A stretch of 52,577 bases of DNA from Desulfovirgula sp. (GCA_020725585.1 DYES01000008.1:1-52577); one strand, 5' to 3'; positions 1-8,439 are shown, counted from the stretch's first letter. Notes: generated from the sequence alone by a model not told the origin. Program-made: numbers and translations.

Positions 1-24
1 GGGGGGGGGGGGGGGGGGGGGGGG
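1..24. other. Poly-G run at contig edge (probable artefact)
   Basis: The first 24 bases are all G. No natural element is suggested by this. It looks like a sequencing or assembly artefact at a contig end, for example no-signal calls from two-colour chemistry. The bases just after it should be trusted less than the rest. Confidence 0.75.
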
Positions 25-170
25 TAGACACACCCCCCTAACCTTTAAAGCTGTAACTTCCCTATTCTTCGCCAACTCCTCAATGGCCTGCTTTAAAGAG
101 CGTGTCCCCCCGTAGGTTCATGATATATTTTCTTTTCTGTACTCAAACACAAACGAATACCCCCTATAAC

Positions 171-252
171 CGATAAAGGCAAACCTCTCGAAAGAGTGGG
201 ACGCAAAGCTACGGGTCTAAGGCATTTTGCTATGATCGCCGGGCTGCCGGTA
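171..252 (+). ncRNA. Cyclic-di-GMP-I (GEMM) riboswitch aptamer
   Basis: The segment carries the conserved GEMM-I pieces in order: GGCAAACC near 179-185, a hairpin closed by a GAAA tetraloop at 190-193, GGGACGCAAAG at 198-208, then the second stem-loop ending in GCCGG at 246-250. These match the known cyclic-di-GMP-I aptamer. It sits directly upstream of a terminator (277-300) and of a gene for a cyclic-di-GMP phosphodiesterase domain. GCCGG (246-250) can pair with CCGGC (275-279), so the aptamer 3' strand and the terminator 5' strand can compete. That would make ligand binding favour termination; the sign of control is inference. Confidence 0.88.
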
Positions 253-276
253 TAATCTCATAGATGTTTATCATCC

Positions 277-300
277 GGCCGTCTCCCTACGGCCTTTTTT
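277..300 (+). terminator. Intrinsic terminator, expression platform of the riboswitch
   Basis: A perfect 6-bp stem GGCCGT (277-282) / ACGGCC (289-294) with a 6-base loop is followed directly by six T (295-300). It lies between the aptamer and the ribosome binding site of the HD-GYP gene, as expected for a transcriptional riboswitch. Confidence 0.85.
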
Positions 301-317
301 GTTGGACGGAGGAACAA

Positions 318-1310
318 ATGGAACTGGATAATACAAGGGATATGAGCCAACTTATTTGCTTCACGGAAGTATTAAGAGAGTTAAAAAATTTAAATTACAC
401 CGGATCATCGGCCCTGGAAAAAGTAGCTAACAACATTTTAAGTTATTTGCTTAAATTAACCCAGGCTCAAACAGGTATGCTAGCCGTAATTACCAACCAA
501 AAGGCAGCGAAAGTGGCATCTACAAGCAATACTATAACGATCGACGAAGAAGAAATTGCCTGGCTTTATCACGCTTCCGAACCTGTTACGTATCTCCATA
601 ACCGCAACATTATGCTCATCCCGCTCAAAATAAAAAAAATTTCTTCGGGCCTCATTAAACTGATTAAAAGCGAACCTTTTACTGATAAAGATTTAAGGTA
701 CGCGGCATATCTTAGTTATTTTGCGGCCATGGCCGTCGAAAGGGCAAAAGTAAAAACGGGTATTACAGTTGGAAATTTAACGAATGCTCGCCTTTTGGCC
801 CGGACTGTAGAATTGCACGACCCTTATACCAGGAATCATTCTATCAGGGTTACCAGGCATTCTCTAATGATTGCCAGCAAAATGAAACTTCCCCGGACTT
901 TTTGCCAGATACTCCGAAACGCCGCCCTTTTACACGACATAGGAAAAATTGCCATCCCGGATGAGATCTTGTTAAAAAACGGGCCGCTAACCCATGAAGA
1001 GTTTCATTTAGTCAAGAGGCACCCGGTTATCGGCGCAAATATATTCGGCAAGCAAGGCGATTACGGAGAAATGGCCTCCTTCATTTTGCACCATCACGAA
1101 AGGTGGGACGGAAGCGGGTACCCGCACGGGCTGGCCCGGGAAAATATCCCCTTGGGCGCCCGGATTATTGCAGTTGCAGATGCTTTTGAGGCAATGACTT
1201 CCCACCGGCCATACCGCAAAGCGCTGAGCCGGGAAGAAGCAACGAGGGAACTAATCAATCACTCTGGCACCCAGTTTGACCCCCAAGTGGTTGAAGTATT
1301 TTTAAAATGA
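318..1310 (+). CDS. GAF-like/HD-GYP cyclic-di-GMP phosphodiesterase
   Basis: Predicted 330-aa soluble protein. The C-terminal half is an HD-GYP domain, a family that hydrolyses cyclic-di-GMP to pGpG or GMP. The metal-binding HD pair lies in LLHDIGK (about residues 206-207), followed by HHHERWDGSGYP (about 258-269) with the GYP signature intact. Residues about 20-150 look like a GAF-type sensor domain (inference from pattern). The frame is open from 264, but that stretch overlaps the terminator hairpin. ATG 318 follows a good GGAGG (308-312) and is the better start. The gene is preceded by a cyclic-di-GMP-I riboswitch, so the second messenger probably controls synthesis of the enzyme that destroys it. 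Confidence 0.9.
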   Translation: MELDNTRDMSQLICFTEVLRELKNLNYTGSSALEKVANNILSYLLKLTQAQTGMLAVITNQKAAKVASTSNTITIDEEEIAWLYHASEPVTYLHNRNIMLIPLKIKKISSGLIKLIKSEPFTDKDLRYAAYLSYFAAMAVERAKVKTGITVGNLTNARLLARTVELHDPYTRNHSIRVTRHSLMIASKMKLPRTFCQILRNAALLHDIGKIAIPDEILLKNGPLTHEEFHLVKRHPVIGANIFGKQGDYGEMASFILHHHERWDGSGYPHGLARENIPLGARIIAVADAFEAMTSHRPYRKALSREEATRELINHSGTQFDPQVVEVFLK

Positions 1311-1570
1311 TATCGAAAAACATACTTAATTTTAGGTTTTTTATGCCGAAAGTATTTTTTGAAGGAATCGGCTGTTACCTCCCTCTTATTACGCGCCCAG
1401 CAGGGCACCAGCCGATCGCCGATCCAGGTGGCCGGCCCATGATGGTCCTCCTCCTTACTTTCCATCATGGGCTCAAACCCCTGGGTTTATCTTACCATAC
1501 CTGGGTTTTTTCAACAGTACTTATGGCCCTATTATTTATGGGACAATAGTCCTATTCCTCGGTTAGAGCT
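1311..1570. other. Convergent intergenic region with strong hairpin
   Basis: This spacer lies between the HD-GYP gene and rmlA, which converge. It holds a perfect 11-bp inverted repeat, GCCCATGATGG (1435-1445) / CCATCATGGGC (1462-1472). Its 16-base loop reads as a Shine-Dalgarno-like AAGGAGGAGGA on the minus strand and as a CCTCCTCC (anti-Shine-Dalgarno-like) tract on the plus strand. Just beyond, AAACCC (about 1476-1481) can pair with GGGTTT (about 1504-1509), followed by more T, a possible weak terminator for the HD-GYP gene. No convincing protein gene was seen. Confidence 0.45.
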
Positions 1571-2638
1571 TCAAATCACCAGCTGCGCGTCGTCCCCCAA
1601 GAACATGCGCAGCGCGCGCCGGCCGTCCCCGCTGCGGCAGACCCGGGCGTTTCTGCCCAAAAGGCTGTCCTCAATGCGCTGGATGTCTTTCAGCTCGCAC
1701 GCCTCGAGGATGACGGAGTGTTCGATCCCCACGTTAAAGAGCCTGCTCCCGTCGCCCACGGCGGTGAAGGGGCCGACGAAGCAGTCCACTACGGCGCAGT
1801 TTTTGCCGATGACAGCCGGACCGCGGACGATGCTGTTCTTCACCAGGGTGCCCTCCCCGATCTCCACCCGGCCGGTGATCCGGCTTGAGCCGTCCACTTC
1901 CCCCCGGATGTCGGCTTTGGCGTAGGCGTCGAGCACCGCCCGGTTGGCTTCCAGGATGTCGTCCTTTTTCCCCGTGTCCAGCCACCAGCCTTCGATCCGG
2001 CGGGCCGCCACGCGGTGGCCCAGGTGCAAAAGCTCCTGGATGGCGTCGGTAATTTCCAGCTCCCCCCGCCAGGAGGGCCGGATGCGCTCGATGGCCTGGT
2101 GGATGGCCGGGGCAAAGAGGTAGATGCCCACCAGGGCCAGATTTGAAGGGGGCTCTTTGGGTTTTTCCACAAGGCGCACCACCCGGTTTTGGCCGTCCAG
2201 CACGGCCACGCCAAAGGCGCGGGGGTCGGGCACTTCTTTTAACATGATCAGGGCCTGCGGGGCTTCCCGGGCAAAATCCGCGACCGCTTTTTTAACCCCG
2301 CCCTGGATCAGGTTGTCGCCCAGGAACATGAGAAAAGGGTCTTCCCCCAGGTAGGGGCGGGCGGTAAGGACGGCGTGGGCCAGGCCCAGGGGTTCTTCCT
2401 GGAGGATGTAGGTGATTTTTGCCCCCCAGCGGGAGCCGTCCCCCACCGCTTCTTTCACCAGGGGACCCGTTTCCGGGGAGATGACCACGCCGATGTCGGT
2501 GATCCCCGCTTCCACAATCTGGTCTAAAACGAAGAAGATGATGGGCTTGTTGGCCACGGGGATGAGCTGCTTGGCCGTGGTGTAGGTGAGCGGGCGCAGG
2601 CGGGTGCCTTTGCCGCCGGACAGGACGAGGGCTTTCAA
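1571..2638 (-). CDS. rmlA: Glucose-1-phosphate thymidylyltransferase, long form
   Basis: 355 aa. It transfers dTMP to glucose-1-phosphate, the first step of dTDP-sugar (rhamnose-type) synthesis for cell-surface polysaccharide. The N-terminus has the nucleotidyltransferase signature [13 protein letters not shown] and the K of EKPK. The C-terminal third (about 240-350) is a left-handed beta-helix of hexapeptide repeats, as in the longer RmlA/StrD-type family rather than the roughly 290-aa RmlA. Start codon TTG, with GGAGGT nine bases upstream. rmlC lies just upstream in the same direction; rmlB and rmlD are not in the window. The exact sugar product cannot be told from sequence. Confidence 0.9.
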   Translation of the reverse strand: MKALVLSGGKGTRLRPLTYTTAKQLIPVANKPIIFFVLDQIVEAGITDIGVVISPETGPLVKEAVGDGSRWGAKITYILQEEPLGLAHAVLTARPYLGEDPFLMFLGDNLIQGGVKKAVADFAREAPQALIMLKEVPDPRAFGVAVLDGQNRVVRLVEKPKEPPSNLALVGIYLFAPAIHQAIERIRPSWRGELEITDAIQELLHLGHRVAARRIEGWWLDTGKKDDILEANRAVLDAYAKADIRGEVDGSSRITGRVEIGEGTLVKNSIVRGPAVIGKNCAVVDCFVGPFTAVGDGSRLFNVGIEHSVILEACELKDIQRIEDSLLGRNARVCRSGDGRRALRMFLGDDAQLVI

Positions 2639-2655
2639 AGGTAACGCACCTCCGG

Positions 2656-2676
2656 CGCGCGCATATCTTGCGCGCG
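2656..2676 (-). other. GC-rich hairpin in rmlC-rmlA leader
   Basis: CGCGCGC (2656-2662) and GCGCGCG (2670-2676) form a 7-bp stem with a 7-base AT-rich loop. It sits between rmlC and rmlA, shortly before the rmlA ribosome binding site. No T-run follows, so it may affect translation or mRNA stability rather than terminate. Confidence 0.5.
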
Positions 2677-2701
2677 TAAATTTTACCCTGAGCTTTTCCC
2701 T

Positions 2702-3157
2702 TTAGCGGGGCCGGGTCGTCCAGTCAAAGCCGATGGCCGGGTCGTCCCAGGGGATGCGCTTTTCGTCGGGGTCGGCCCGGTTGTATGACCTGGTCGTAAA
2801 GTAAACGATGACGGCGGGCTCGCTGCCCAGCACCCGGTAACCGTGGGCCACCATTTTGGGGATGAGGAGCAAAATGGGGTTATCCTCGCCCATGTAAAAG
2901 ACGTTGGTTTCCCCCCTGGTGGGGGAATCCTCCCGCAGGTCGTAAAGGACCACCTGGGCGTTGCCCGCCGGGAAAAACCACAGGTCGTCCTGCTTTTCGT
3001 GGTAGTGGAAAGCTTTGATTACCCCCGGGTAGGCCTTGGACAGGGAAGCCTGGCCGAAGCGCTCCAGGAGACCGTCGTCGTCTCGCAGTATTTCCATGAA
3101 GAAACCCCGGTCGTCGCAGTGGCGGATGAGCTTTTTTACCTTGACTCCCGCAATCAA
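2702..3157 (-). CDS. rmlC: dTDP-4-dehydrorhamnose 3,5-epimerase-like protein
   Basis: 151 aa, a single cupin-fold RmlC-type domain. Visible family features are KAFHYHEKQDDLWF (catalytic-site His region), the barrel strands around VVLYDLREDSP, and the segment near KMVAHGYRVLG. It would epimerise the dTDP-4-keto sugar made after the RmlA and RmlB steps. The predicted start is TTG at 3157; an in-frame stop lies three codons upstream, so the start cannot be much earlier. It is shorter than many RmlC proteins (about 180 aa), so it could be an RmlC relative acting on a related dTDP-sugar. Confidence 0.8.
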   Translation of the reverse strand: MIAGVKVKKLIRHCDDRGFFMEILRDDDGLLERFGQASLSKAYPGVIKAFHYHEKQDDLWFFPAGNAQVVLYDLREDSPTRGETNVFYMGEDNPILLLIPKMVAHGYRVLGSEPAVIVYFTTRSYNRADPDEKRIPWDDPAIGFDWTTRPR

Positions 3158-3249
3158 AATAGATCACTCTTTCCGTTATCATTTTTTTCCTGTGGTTCCC
3201 GCCGCAGCTCTCCCAAAAACTCCCGCAAAAATCAATAAACAGGTCGATT

Positions 3250-4023
3250 TTAACCTATAAAGTGCCGGATCGCTTCTTCCACCCGCTCGATCCGGATGCA
3301 GGTGTCGCGGCAGGGGCCGTGGGGGCGCTCGTTGGCCACGCCCAGGACGGGCAGGCGGTCTACGTCCTGGATGCCGCTGGTCAGGTCCCGCTCACAGGCG
3401 ATGGCCACGATGGCCTTGGGACGGTACTCCTCCACGTACTTGCGGGCCAGGGTGCCGCCGGTCGCCACCCCCATCTTGATGCCGTACCTGTCCCGCAACT
3501 CGAGCAGGTCGTTGATGTAGCACTGGCCGCAGCGCCGGCAGTTGTTTACGTCTACCGTTATTTTATGCGGGCAGCCCGTCCACTGCAGACAGTGGGGAGC
3601 CAGCAAAAGAACCTGGTCGGGGGCTGCCTTGATCCGGCGCGCTTTAACCAGTTGATTGTTTACCTCCACAAAGGAGCTGCGGATGCGGTCTTTATCGATG
3701 CGCAAGAGACGGCCCAGGGCCAGCGCTGCGGGGTACAAAAGGTGGATGGCCAGCCGGATGGGCGCCTGGAGGAAGGGAAAGTTTTTCGCGGCCAGCAGGG
3801 TAATCACGATCCCCAGCGCGCCCAGGGCGGCGAGCAGGATTCCCCCGGCGACAAAGAGCAAGATAATCAAAAAAATGGTGTGGTAAAGGGCCGACTTTGC
3901 GGGGTAAAAGAAGAGGTACCAGAGGCCGAAAATCAAAAAAAGAATCCCCAGCAGGCTTGCCGCCAAAAGGCCCAGGAAGAGTCGCTTGTGTGCCTGTGTT
4001 TGCATGATCACCGGCGCTTTCAT
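3250..4023 (-). CDS. DUF116 membrane protein with Cys motifs
   Basis: 257 aa from ATG 4023, which has AAAGGAG upstream; a longer frame to 4089 overlaps the end of fmt. Residues about 10-105 contain two or three hydrophobic helices. The C-terminal part is the cysteine-rich DUF116 domain: CLQWTGCPHK, CRRCGQC, IACERDLTSGIQDV, then PCRDTC. The Cys spacing suggests a metal or Fe-S site, but no activity is established for the family. It lies at the end of the priA-def-fmt run, where DUF116 genes are often found in clostridia. Function unknown. Confidence 0.82.
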   Translation of the reverse strand: MKAPVIMQTQAHKRLFLGLLAASLLGILFLIFGLWYLFFYPAKSALYHTIFLIILLFVAGGILLAALGALGIVITLLAAKNFPFLQAPIRLAIHLLYPAALALGRLLRIDKDRIRSSFVEVNNQLVKARRIKAAPDQVLLLAPHCLQWTGCPHKITVDVNNCRRCGQCYINDLLELRDRYGIKMGVATGGTLARKYVEEYRPKAIVAIACERDLTSGIQDVDRLPVLGVANERPHGPCRDTCIRIERVEEAIRHFIG

Positions 4024-4075
4024 CGGGATGCGCTCCTTTATCGCTTGCCGGACTCGTGAGGCCCTGCCGCCGCTT

Positions 4076-5023
4076 TTACGAACGCGCAAATACCGTCCCC
4101 ACCGGGATGGGATGGCCGCGCAGAAAATCCTGGGCGCTCATGCGCCGCCCGCCCTGCAGCTGCAGTTCCTTCACCAGCACCAGGCCGGAGCCGGCCTGGA
4201 CGATGAGGCCGTCCTCCGGGTCGGCCAGCCTTACCTGCCCCGGCAGCACCCCCGCCGCCAGGGATTCCCCGGCGGCCGCTTCCACCCGCCAGATTTTCAG
4301 CACGTGGCCCTCGAAGATGGTGGCAGCGCCCGGCCAGGGGTTCAACCCCCTGACCTGGTTAAAGACGTCCCGGGCGCCGGCCTCCCAGTTGATCAGTTCG
4401 TCCTCGCGGGTAAGCGCCGGGGCGTAGGTGGCCCGGGCGTGGTCCTGCGGGCGGGGCTTAAGCCTGCCCGCCGCCAGCAGGTCCAGGGTTTTCACCAGCA
4501 TCCGCGCCCCCAGCTGCGCCAGGCGGTCGTGCAGGGTGCCCGCTGTATCTTCGTCCGTGATGGGCAGCGCCTCCTGCAGGAGGATGTCGCCCGTGTCCAG
4601 GCCCTCGTCCATGAAGACGGTGGTGATCCCCGTTTCTTTTTCCCCGTTGATAATCGCCCGGTGGATGGGGGCCGCCCCCCGGTACCTGGGCAGCAGCGAA
4701 GCGTGCACGTTAATGCAGCCGTATTTGGGCGCCCTCAAAACGGCGGGAGGGAGGATCTGCCCGAAGGCCGCCACGGCGATCACGTCGGGCAGCAAATCCT
4801 CCAGGGCGGCCAGGAATTCCGGCGCGCTCACCCGCGGCGGCTGAAAGAGGGCCAGCCCCCGGTTGATGGCCGCCTCCTTCACCGGCGAAGGAGCAACTTT
4901 GCGCCCCCTGCCCCTTGGCCGGTCGGGCTGGGTGACCACCCCCACCACCTTGTAGCCGGCATCCACAACCGCTTCTAAGATCGGCACCGCAAACTGCGGC
5001 GTCCCCATAAAAACAACGCGCAT
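4076..5023 (-). CDS. fmt: Methionyl-tRNA formyltransferase
   Basis: 315 aa from ATG 5023, giving the typical N-terminus MRVVFMGTPQFAVP. It formylates Met-tRNAfMet using 10-formyl-THF. The formyltransferase core shows the catalytic segment INVHASLLPRYRGAAPIHRAI and the D of TTVFMDEGLDTGDIL. A C-terminal tRNA-binding OB-like domain follows from about residue 205. The frame is open to 5236 but that extension is out-of-frame overlap with def. It is tightly linked to def, whose product removes the formyl group that Fmt adds. Confidence 0.97.
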   Translation of the reverse strand: MRVVFMGTPQFAVPILEAVVDAGYKVVGVVTQPDRPRGRGRKVAPSPVKEAAINRGLALFQPPRVSAPEFLAALEDLLPDVIAVAAFGQILPPAVLRAPKYGCINVHASLLPRYRGAAPIHRAIINGEKETGITTVFMDEGLDTGDILLQEALPITDEDTAGTLHDRLAQLGARMLVKTLDLLAAGRLKPRPQDHARATYAPALTREDELINWEAGARDVFNQVRGLNPWPGAATIFEGHVLKIWRVEAAAGESLAAGVLPGQVRLADPEDGLIVQAGSGLVLVKELQLQGGRRMSAQDFLRGHPIPVGTVFARS

Positions 5024-5028
5024 TTTCC

Positions 5029-5499
5029 CTACCCCTGCTCCGCATTGATCTTCCGGAGCCTGATCGCCCGGTCGACAATCAAGATCCCGTCCAGGTGGTC
5101 GATTTCGTGCTGCAGGGCCCGGGCGCAAATGCCGCCGGCCTGAAGCGTCACCTCCTGGCCCTCGCGGTTTAAGCCCTTCACCAGGATGTCCGTCGCCCGT
5201 TCCACCTCGCCCACCACGCCGGGGATGCTCAGGCACCCTTCCACGTCAATTTCTTTTCCAGAGGCCTCCAGGATCTCCGGGTTGATCAGCTCAATCAACC
5301 CTTCCCCCACGTCCACGACGATGGCTCGCTTTAAAACCCCGATCTGGGGGGCGGCCAGCCCCACCCCCATATTGCCGTACATGGTATCGCGCAGGTTGTC
5401 CAGCAGCCTGCGGACGCTTTCGTTTATATTCGTGATCGGCTTTGCCTTTTCTCTGAGCACGTCGTCTTCGCCGTAGCGGACAATGTTGTAAACGGCCAA
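5029..5499 (-). CDS. def: Peptide deformylase
   Basis: 156 aa. It removes the N-formyl group from nascent proteins; a metal (Fe2+ or Zn2+) enzyme. All three motifs are intact: [10 protein letters not shown] (residues about 46-55), EGCLSIPG (about 87-94) with the metal Cys, and QHEIDHLDG (about 129-137) with two metal His and the catalytic Glu. Five bases separate it from fmt, so the two are probably co-transcribed and translationally coupled. Confidence 0.97.
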   Translation of the reverse strand: MAVYNIVRYGEDDVLREKAKPITNINESVRRLLDNLRDTMYGNMGVGLAAPQIGVLKRAIVVDVGEGLIELINPEILEASGKEIDVEGCLSIPGVVGEVERATDILVKGLNREGQEVTLQAGGICARALQHEIDHLDGILIVDRAIRLRKINAEQG

Positions 5500-5514
5500 G
5501 TTAAACCAACCCTT

Positions 5515-7734
5515 CTACATTAGATTAAGCGGCTCCATATCTATAATAACCCGCAACCGGCCGGATGTAAAATGGTCGCAGGCAGCAAGCCCCGCAGCGG
5601 CCGCGGCGCGCAGCGCGTCTTCTCGGGGGCTCTTGAGCACCAGGTGCCAGCGGTAGTAATCCTTGATGCGGCTCACGGGGGCCGGGGCGGGGCCTAAAAA
5701 CTGGATTCCTTCCTGCCCCGCGTCTTCCTGCCCGGCGAACTCTTTAAGCCTGCTGTATAAAACGTTAATCGCCCCCTCCACCTCGGCAGCGCGCGTGCCG
5801 GAAAGCAAAAAGCGGCACAGGCGGCTGAAAGGAGGGTAGCGCAAAGACCGCCTGTACTCCATTTCCTGCCGGTAAAACCCCTCGTAATCGTGTTCGCGGG
5901 CTGCCCGGACGGCGTAATGCTCCGGCTGGTAGGTCTGGATGATCGCCTGGCCGCCCAGCTCACCGCGTCCGGCCCGTCCGGCCACCTGGGCAAGAAGCTG
6001 AAAAGTCCTTTCCGCAGCCCGAAAATCCGGCATGTGCAGGCTGGTGTCCGCGTTCACCACCCCCACCAGCGTTACCGACGGAATGTCCAGGCCCTTGGCG
6101 ATCATCTGGGTGCCGATGAGGATGTCCGCCTCTTTCTGCCGGAAGGCGGCCAGGATTTCCCGGTGGGAGCCTTTGCGCGCGGCGGTGTCGCTGTCCAGGC
6201 GCAGCACTCTGGCCCCGGCGAACAGGCGCTTCACCTCCTGCTCCACTTTTTGCGTGCCCGCGCCGAAGTAGCCGATCTGCCGGCTGCGGCAGTCGGGGCA
6301 AAACGCGGGCGCCGGCGCCGTGTAGCGGCAGTAGTGGCAGAGCATCCGGCCGTTTGTGTGGTAGGTCAAAGACACGTCGCAGTGCGGGCACTTCAGGACC
6401 AGGCCGCATTCCCGGCAGACGACAATGGTGGAAAAACCCCGCCGGTTTAAAAAGAGGATCGCCTGCTCCCCCCTGGCCAGGGTCCTCTGCACGGCCAGCA
6501 GCAGGGTGCGGCTGAAAAGGCCTTTATTCCCCCTGCGCAATTCTTCCCGCATGTCCACCACCCGCACGTCCGGCAGGGGCCTTTTGTCGATGCGCTCGTC
6601 CAGGCGGAGCAGCCGGTAGGATCCTTCGCCGGCCGCGTAAAACGACTCCAGCGAAGGCGTGGCGCTGCCCAAAACCACCACCGCCCCCCGTTCGCGCGCC
6701 AGGTGCAGCGCTGCCGTGCGGGCGTGGTAGCGGGGGGTTTCCTCCTGCTTGTAGGAAAACTCGTGCTCCTCGTCAATAATGATCAGGCCGGGGTCGTCCA
6801 GCGGGGCAAAAAGGGCCGAGCGCGCCCCCAGCACTACGCTCGCCTCCCCTTGCGCAACGCGCATCCACTCGTCGTATCTTTCCCCGTCGGAGAGGCGGCT
6901 GTGCAGCACGGCCACCCGCCGGCCGAAGCGGGATAAAAACGTCTCGATCATTTGCGCCGTAAGGGCGATTTCAGGGACCAGGACAATCGCCCGGCGGCCC
7001 AGCGCCAGCGCCTGTGCAATGCTCCGGCAGTACACCTCCGTTTTGCCGCTGCCGGTCACGCCGTAAAGCAAAAAAACCCTGTGCTCCGCCGCCTGCAGAG
7101 CGGCGCAGATTTCCTCCACGGCCTTCTCCTGCTCGCAAGTCAGGGGCGGAGGCGCCAGCTGACGTTCTCTTGTTTCCACCTGGTAAGGGGAGCGGGTTTT
7201 TACGCCCTCCCTGACAAGCAGCAGCCCCTTGGCGGCCAGCGCATCCACCGCGGCGGCGGAAACCCCGGCAGCGGCGGCCAGCGCGCGGCGGCTCAAACCC
7301 GGCCGGGCGAGCGCAGCGCGCCAGGCCTTCTCCTGGGCAGGCGCCCGGGAAAAATCGGGCGGGTTTTGAACGTGCGCGTCCGCGGGCCAGAGCCCCCGCA
7401 CTCGCCTGGGCGCGCCGGAAAATCGCGGCCCGATGACCGCCTGCAGGGCGCTCACCAGGGGGCAAAGGTAATAGCCGGCCAGCCAGCGGGCGAAAGCCAG
7501 CTGCCGGGCGTCAAAAACCGGCCCTTTGTCCAGGACGGCGCTGATTTCCTTCACCTGGTCCAGCTGCGGGGGAGAAGAAAAACCGATTACATAGCCGGGG
7601 AGCTTTTGCCGGCGAAAAGGCACCTGCACCCGGCTTCCCACCGCCACCTGATCTTTTAATTGCGCGGGCACCAGGTAATGAAACGCCCGGTCCACCTGGC
7701 GCGCCGGCAGCTCTACCAGCACTTCGGCGTACAA
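5515..7734 (-). CDS. priA: Primosomal protein N' (replication-restart helicase PriA)
   Basis: 739 aa. PriA recognises stalled forks and reloads the replicative helicase. The N-terminal 3'-DNA-binding and winged-helix parts precede a superfamily 2 helicase core: Walker A LYGVTGSGKTEVY, the DEEH box in IIIDEEHEFSYKQ, GSATPS, and the VAGRAGRG motif VI. Between helicase motifs lie the Zn-binding cysteines CRECGLVLKCPHC and CHYCRYTAPAPAFCPDC. The start is TTG 7734. The gene follows a small hypothetical gene and precedes def-fmt, as is common in Firmicutes. Confidence 0.96.
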   Translation of the reverse strand: MYAEVLVELPARQVDRAFHYLVPAQLKDQVAVGSRVQVPFRRQKLPGYVIGFSSPPQLDQVKEISAVLDKGPVFDARQLAFARWLAGYYLCPLVSALQAVIGPRFSGAPRRVRGLWPADAHVQNPPDFSRAPAQEKAWRAALARPGLSRRALAAAAGVSAAAVDALAAKGLLLVREGVKTRSPYQVETRERQLAPPPLTCEQEKAVEEICAALQAAEHRVFLLYGVTGSGKTEVYCRSIAQALALGRRAIVLVPEIALTAQMIETFLSRFGRRVAVLHSRLSDGERYDEWMRVAQGEASVVLGARSALFAPLDDPGLIIIDEEHEFSYKQEETPRYHARTAALHLARERGAVVVLGSATPSLESFYAAGEGSYRLLRLDERIDKRPLPDVRVVDMREELRRGNKGLFSRTLLLAVQRTLARGEQAILFLNRRGFSTIVVCRECGLVLKCPHCDVSLTYHTNGRMLCHYCRYTAPAPAFCPDCRSRQIGYFGAGTQKVEQEVKRLFAGARVLRLDSDTAARKGSHREILAAFRQKEADILIGTQMIAKGLDIPSVTLVGVVNADTSLHMPDFRAAERTFQLLAQVAGRAGRGELGGQAIIQTYQPEHYAVRAAREHDYEGFYRQEMEYRRSLRYPPFSRLCRFLLSGTRAAEVEGAINVLYSRLKEFAGQEDAGQEGIQFLGPAPAPVSRIKDYYRWHLVLKSPREDALRAAAAAGLAACDHFTSGRLRVIIDMEPLNLM

Positions 7735-7761
7735 TTCTTCTTTCCCCCAGTTTATTTTAAC

Positions 7762-8244
7762 TTATTCCCGATCTCCCCGCAATTCTCCTTCTTTTGCCTG
7801 CCGGCTGACAATCCTGATTCTCGGCGCGGGCCCCCGGGGCGGGCCCGCGCCGGCGGGCCGGCCGGCCCGGTTTGTTTCTTTCCGGGCGGCGAAAAACGGC
7901 GGGGGAGGCGCGGGAGAAGGCGGCTCTTCGGACCCTGCGGATCGCGGAAGCATCGGGGAAGGCGCCGGGAAACCCGGCTTTTCACCCGGCAGGTGCCGGC
8001 GGGGCGGGTAGCGGGGGGAGTGCACGAGGGTGATTCCGCTTAAGTTTACCTCCTCTTCTTTGACAAGTTGTCCCCCTTCGTAGTAGCGGCGGCGGATCTC
8101 GGCCCTGGGGATGAGCAGCGACACCTCATAAGGCAGGCGCTGCGTATTGCACCTGTTTAACTTTAACGTGATGCTGTCGATGACGATTTCCGATTCGTCC
8201 ACCTGCTGGTAAAAGGGCCTGGACGGGGGAACGTAGAAAGGCAT
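7762..8244 (-). CDS. Hypothetical protein with Pro/Arg/Gly-rich tail
   Basis: About 160 aa if it starts at the second ATG (8244), which has GGGTG about 10 bases upstream; ATG 8259 is also possible. The first about 90 residues look like a compact beta-rich domain (SEIVIDSITLKLNRCNTQRL, EVSLLIPRAEIRRRYYEGG). The rest is low-complexity Pro/Arg/Gly/Ala sequence and probably disordered. No family is recognised. It is co-directional with priA (gap of about 27 bases) and is probably first in that operon. Confidence 0.6.
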   Translation of the reverse strand: MPFYVPPSRPFYQQVDESEIVIDSITLKLNRCNTQRLPYEVSLLIPRAEIRRRYYEGGQLVKEEEVNLSGITLVHSPRYPPRRHLPGEKPGFPAPSPMLPRSAGSEEPPSPAPPPPFFAARKETNRAGRPAGAGPPRGPAPRIRIVSRQAKEGELRGDRE

Positions 8245-8352
8245 AAACACTACACCCATTCGTTAGCTAAAATATGGGTTTATAACTATTATAATACAAA
8301 TTATGCCATATTGTACCCGGCCTGGCTAAACATCCGATGAATGCTGATCAAA

Positions 8353-8377
8353 ATAAAAAAGACCGCTTATTCCGGTC
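8353..8377 (-). terminator. Intrinsic terminator downstream of coaBC
   Basis: Read on the minus strand, GACCG, a 7-base loop and CGGTC are followed by T6 (A-run 8355-8360 on the plus strand). It lies about 60 bases past the coaBC stop and separates that operon from the priA operon. The stem is only 5 bp. Confidence 0.6.
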
Positions 8378-8439
8378 AGCCGATAAATTGAGTCCAGAAT
8401 CAACAAAAACTTTACAGCGGCCTTGGTCCACCGTACAGG

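Noticed and set aside
25-121. Minus-strand gene fragment starting ATG 121 at the contig edge
   Set aside because: The ATG frame stops after 13 codons; a plausible longer peptide needs a one-base shift in a run of six C (106-111). Too short and too near a poor-quality edge to call.
171-252. Riboswitch of another class (for example cobalamin or SAM)
   Set aside because: The GGCAAACC, GAAA-loop and GGGACGCAAAG order is specific to GEMM-I, and the downstream gene fits cyclic-di-GMP.
1259-1468. 69-aa minus-strand ORF between HD-GYP and rmlA
   Set aside because: It overlaps the HD-GYP end in antisense, lies across a strong hairpin and matches no family pattern.
3262-4059. 265-aa plus-strand ORF opposite DUF116
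   Set aside because: Antisense shadow of a conserved gene in high-GC DNA; rich in His/Gln/Arg with no recognisable motif.
6952-7659. 235-aa plus-strand ORF opposite priA
   Set aside because: Shadow of priA; no domain pattern.
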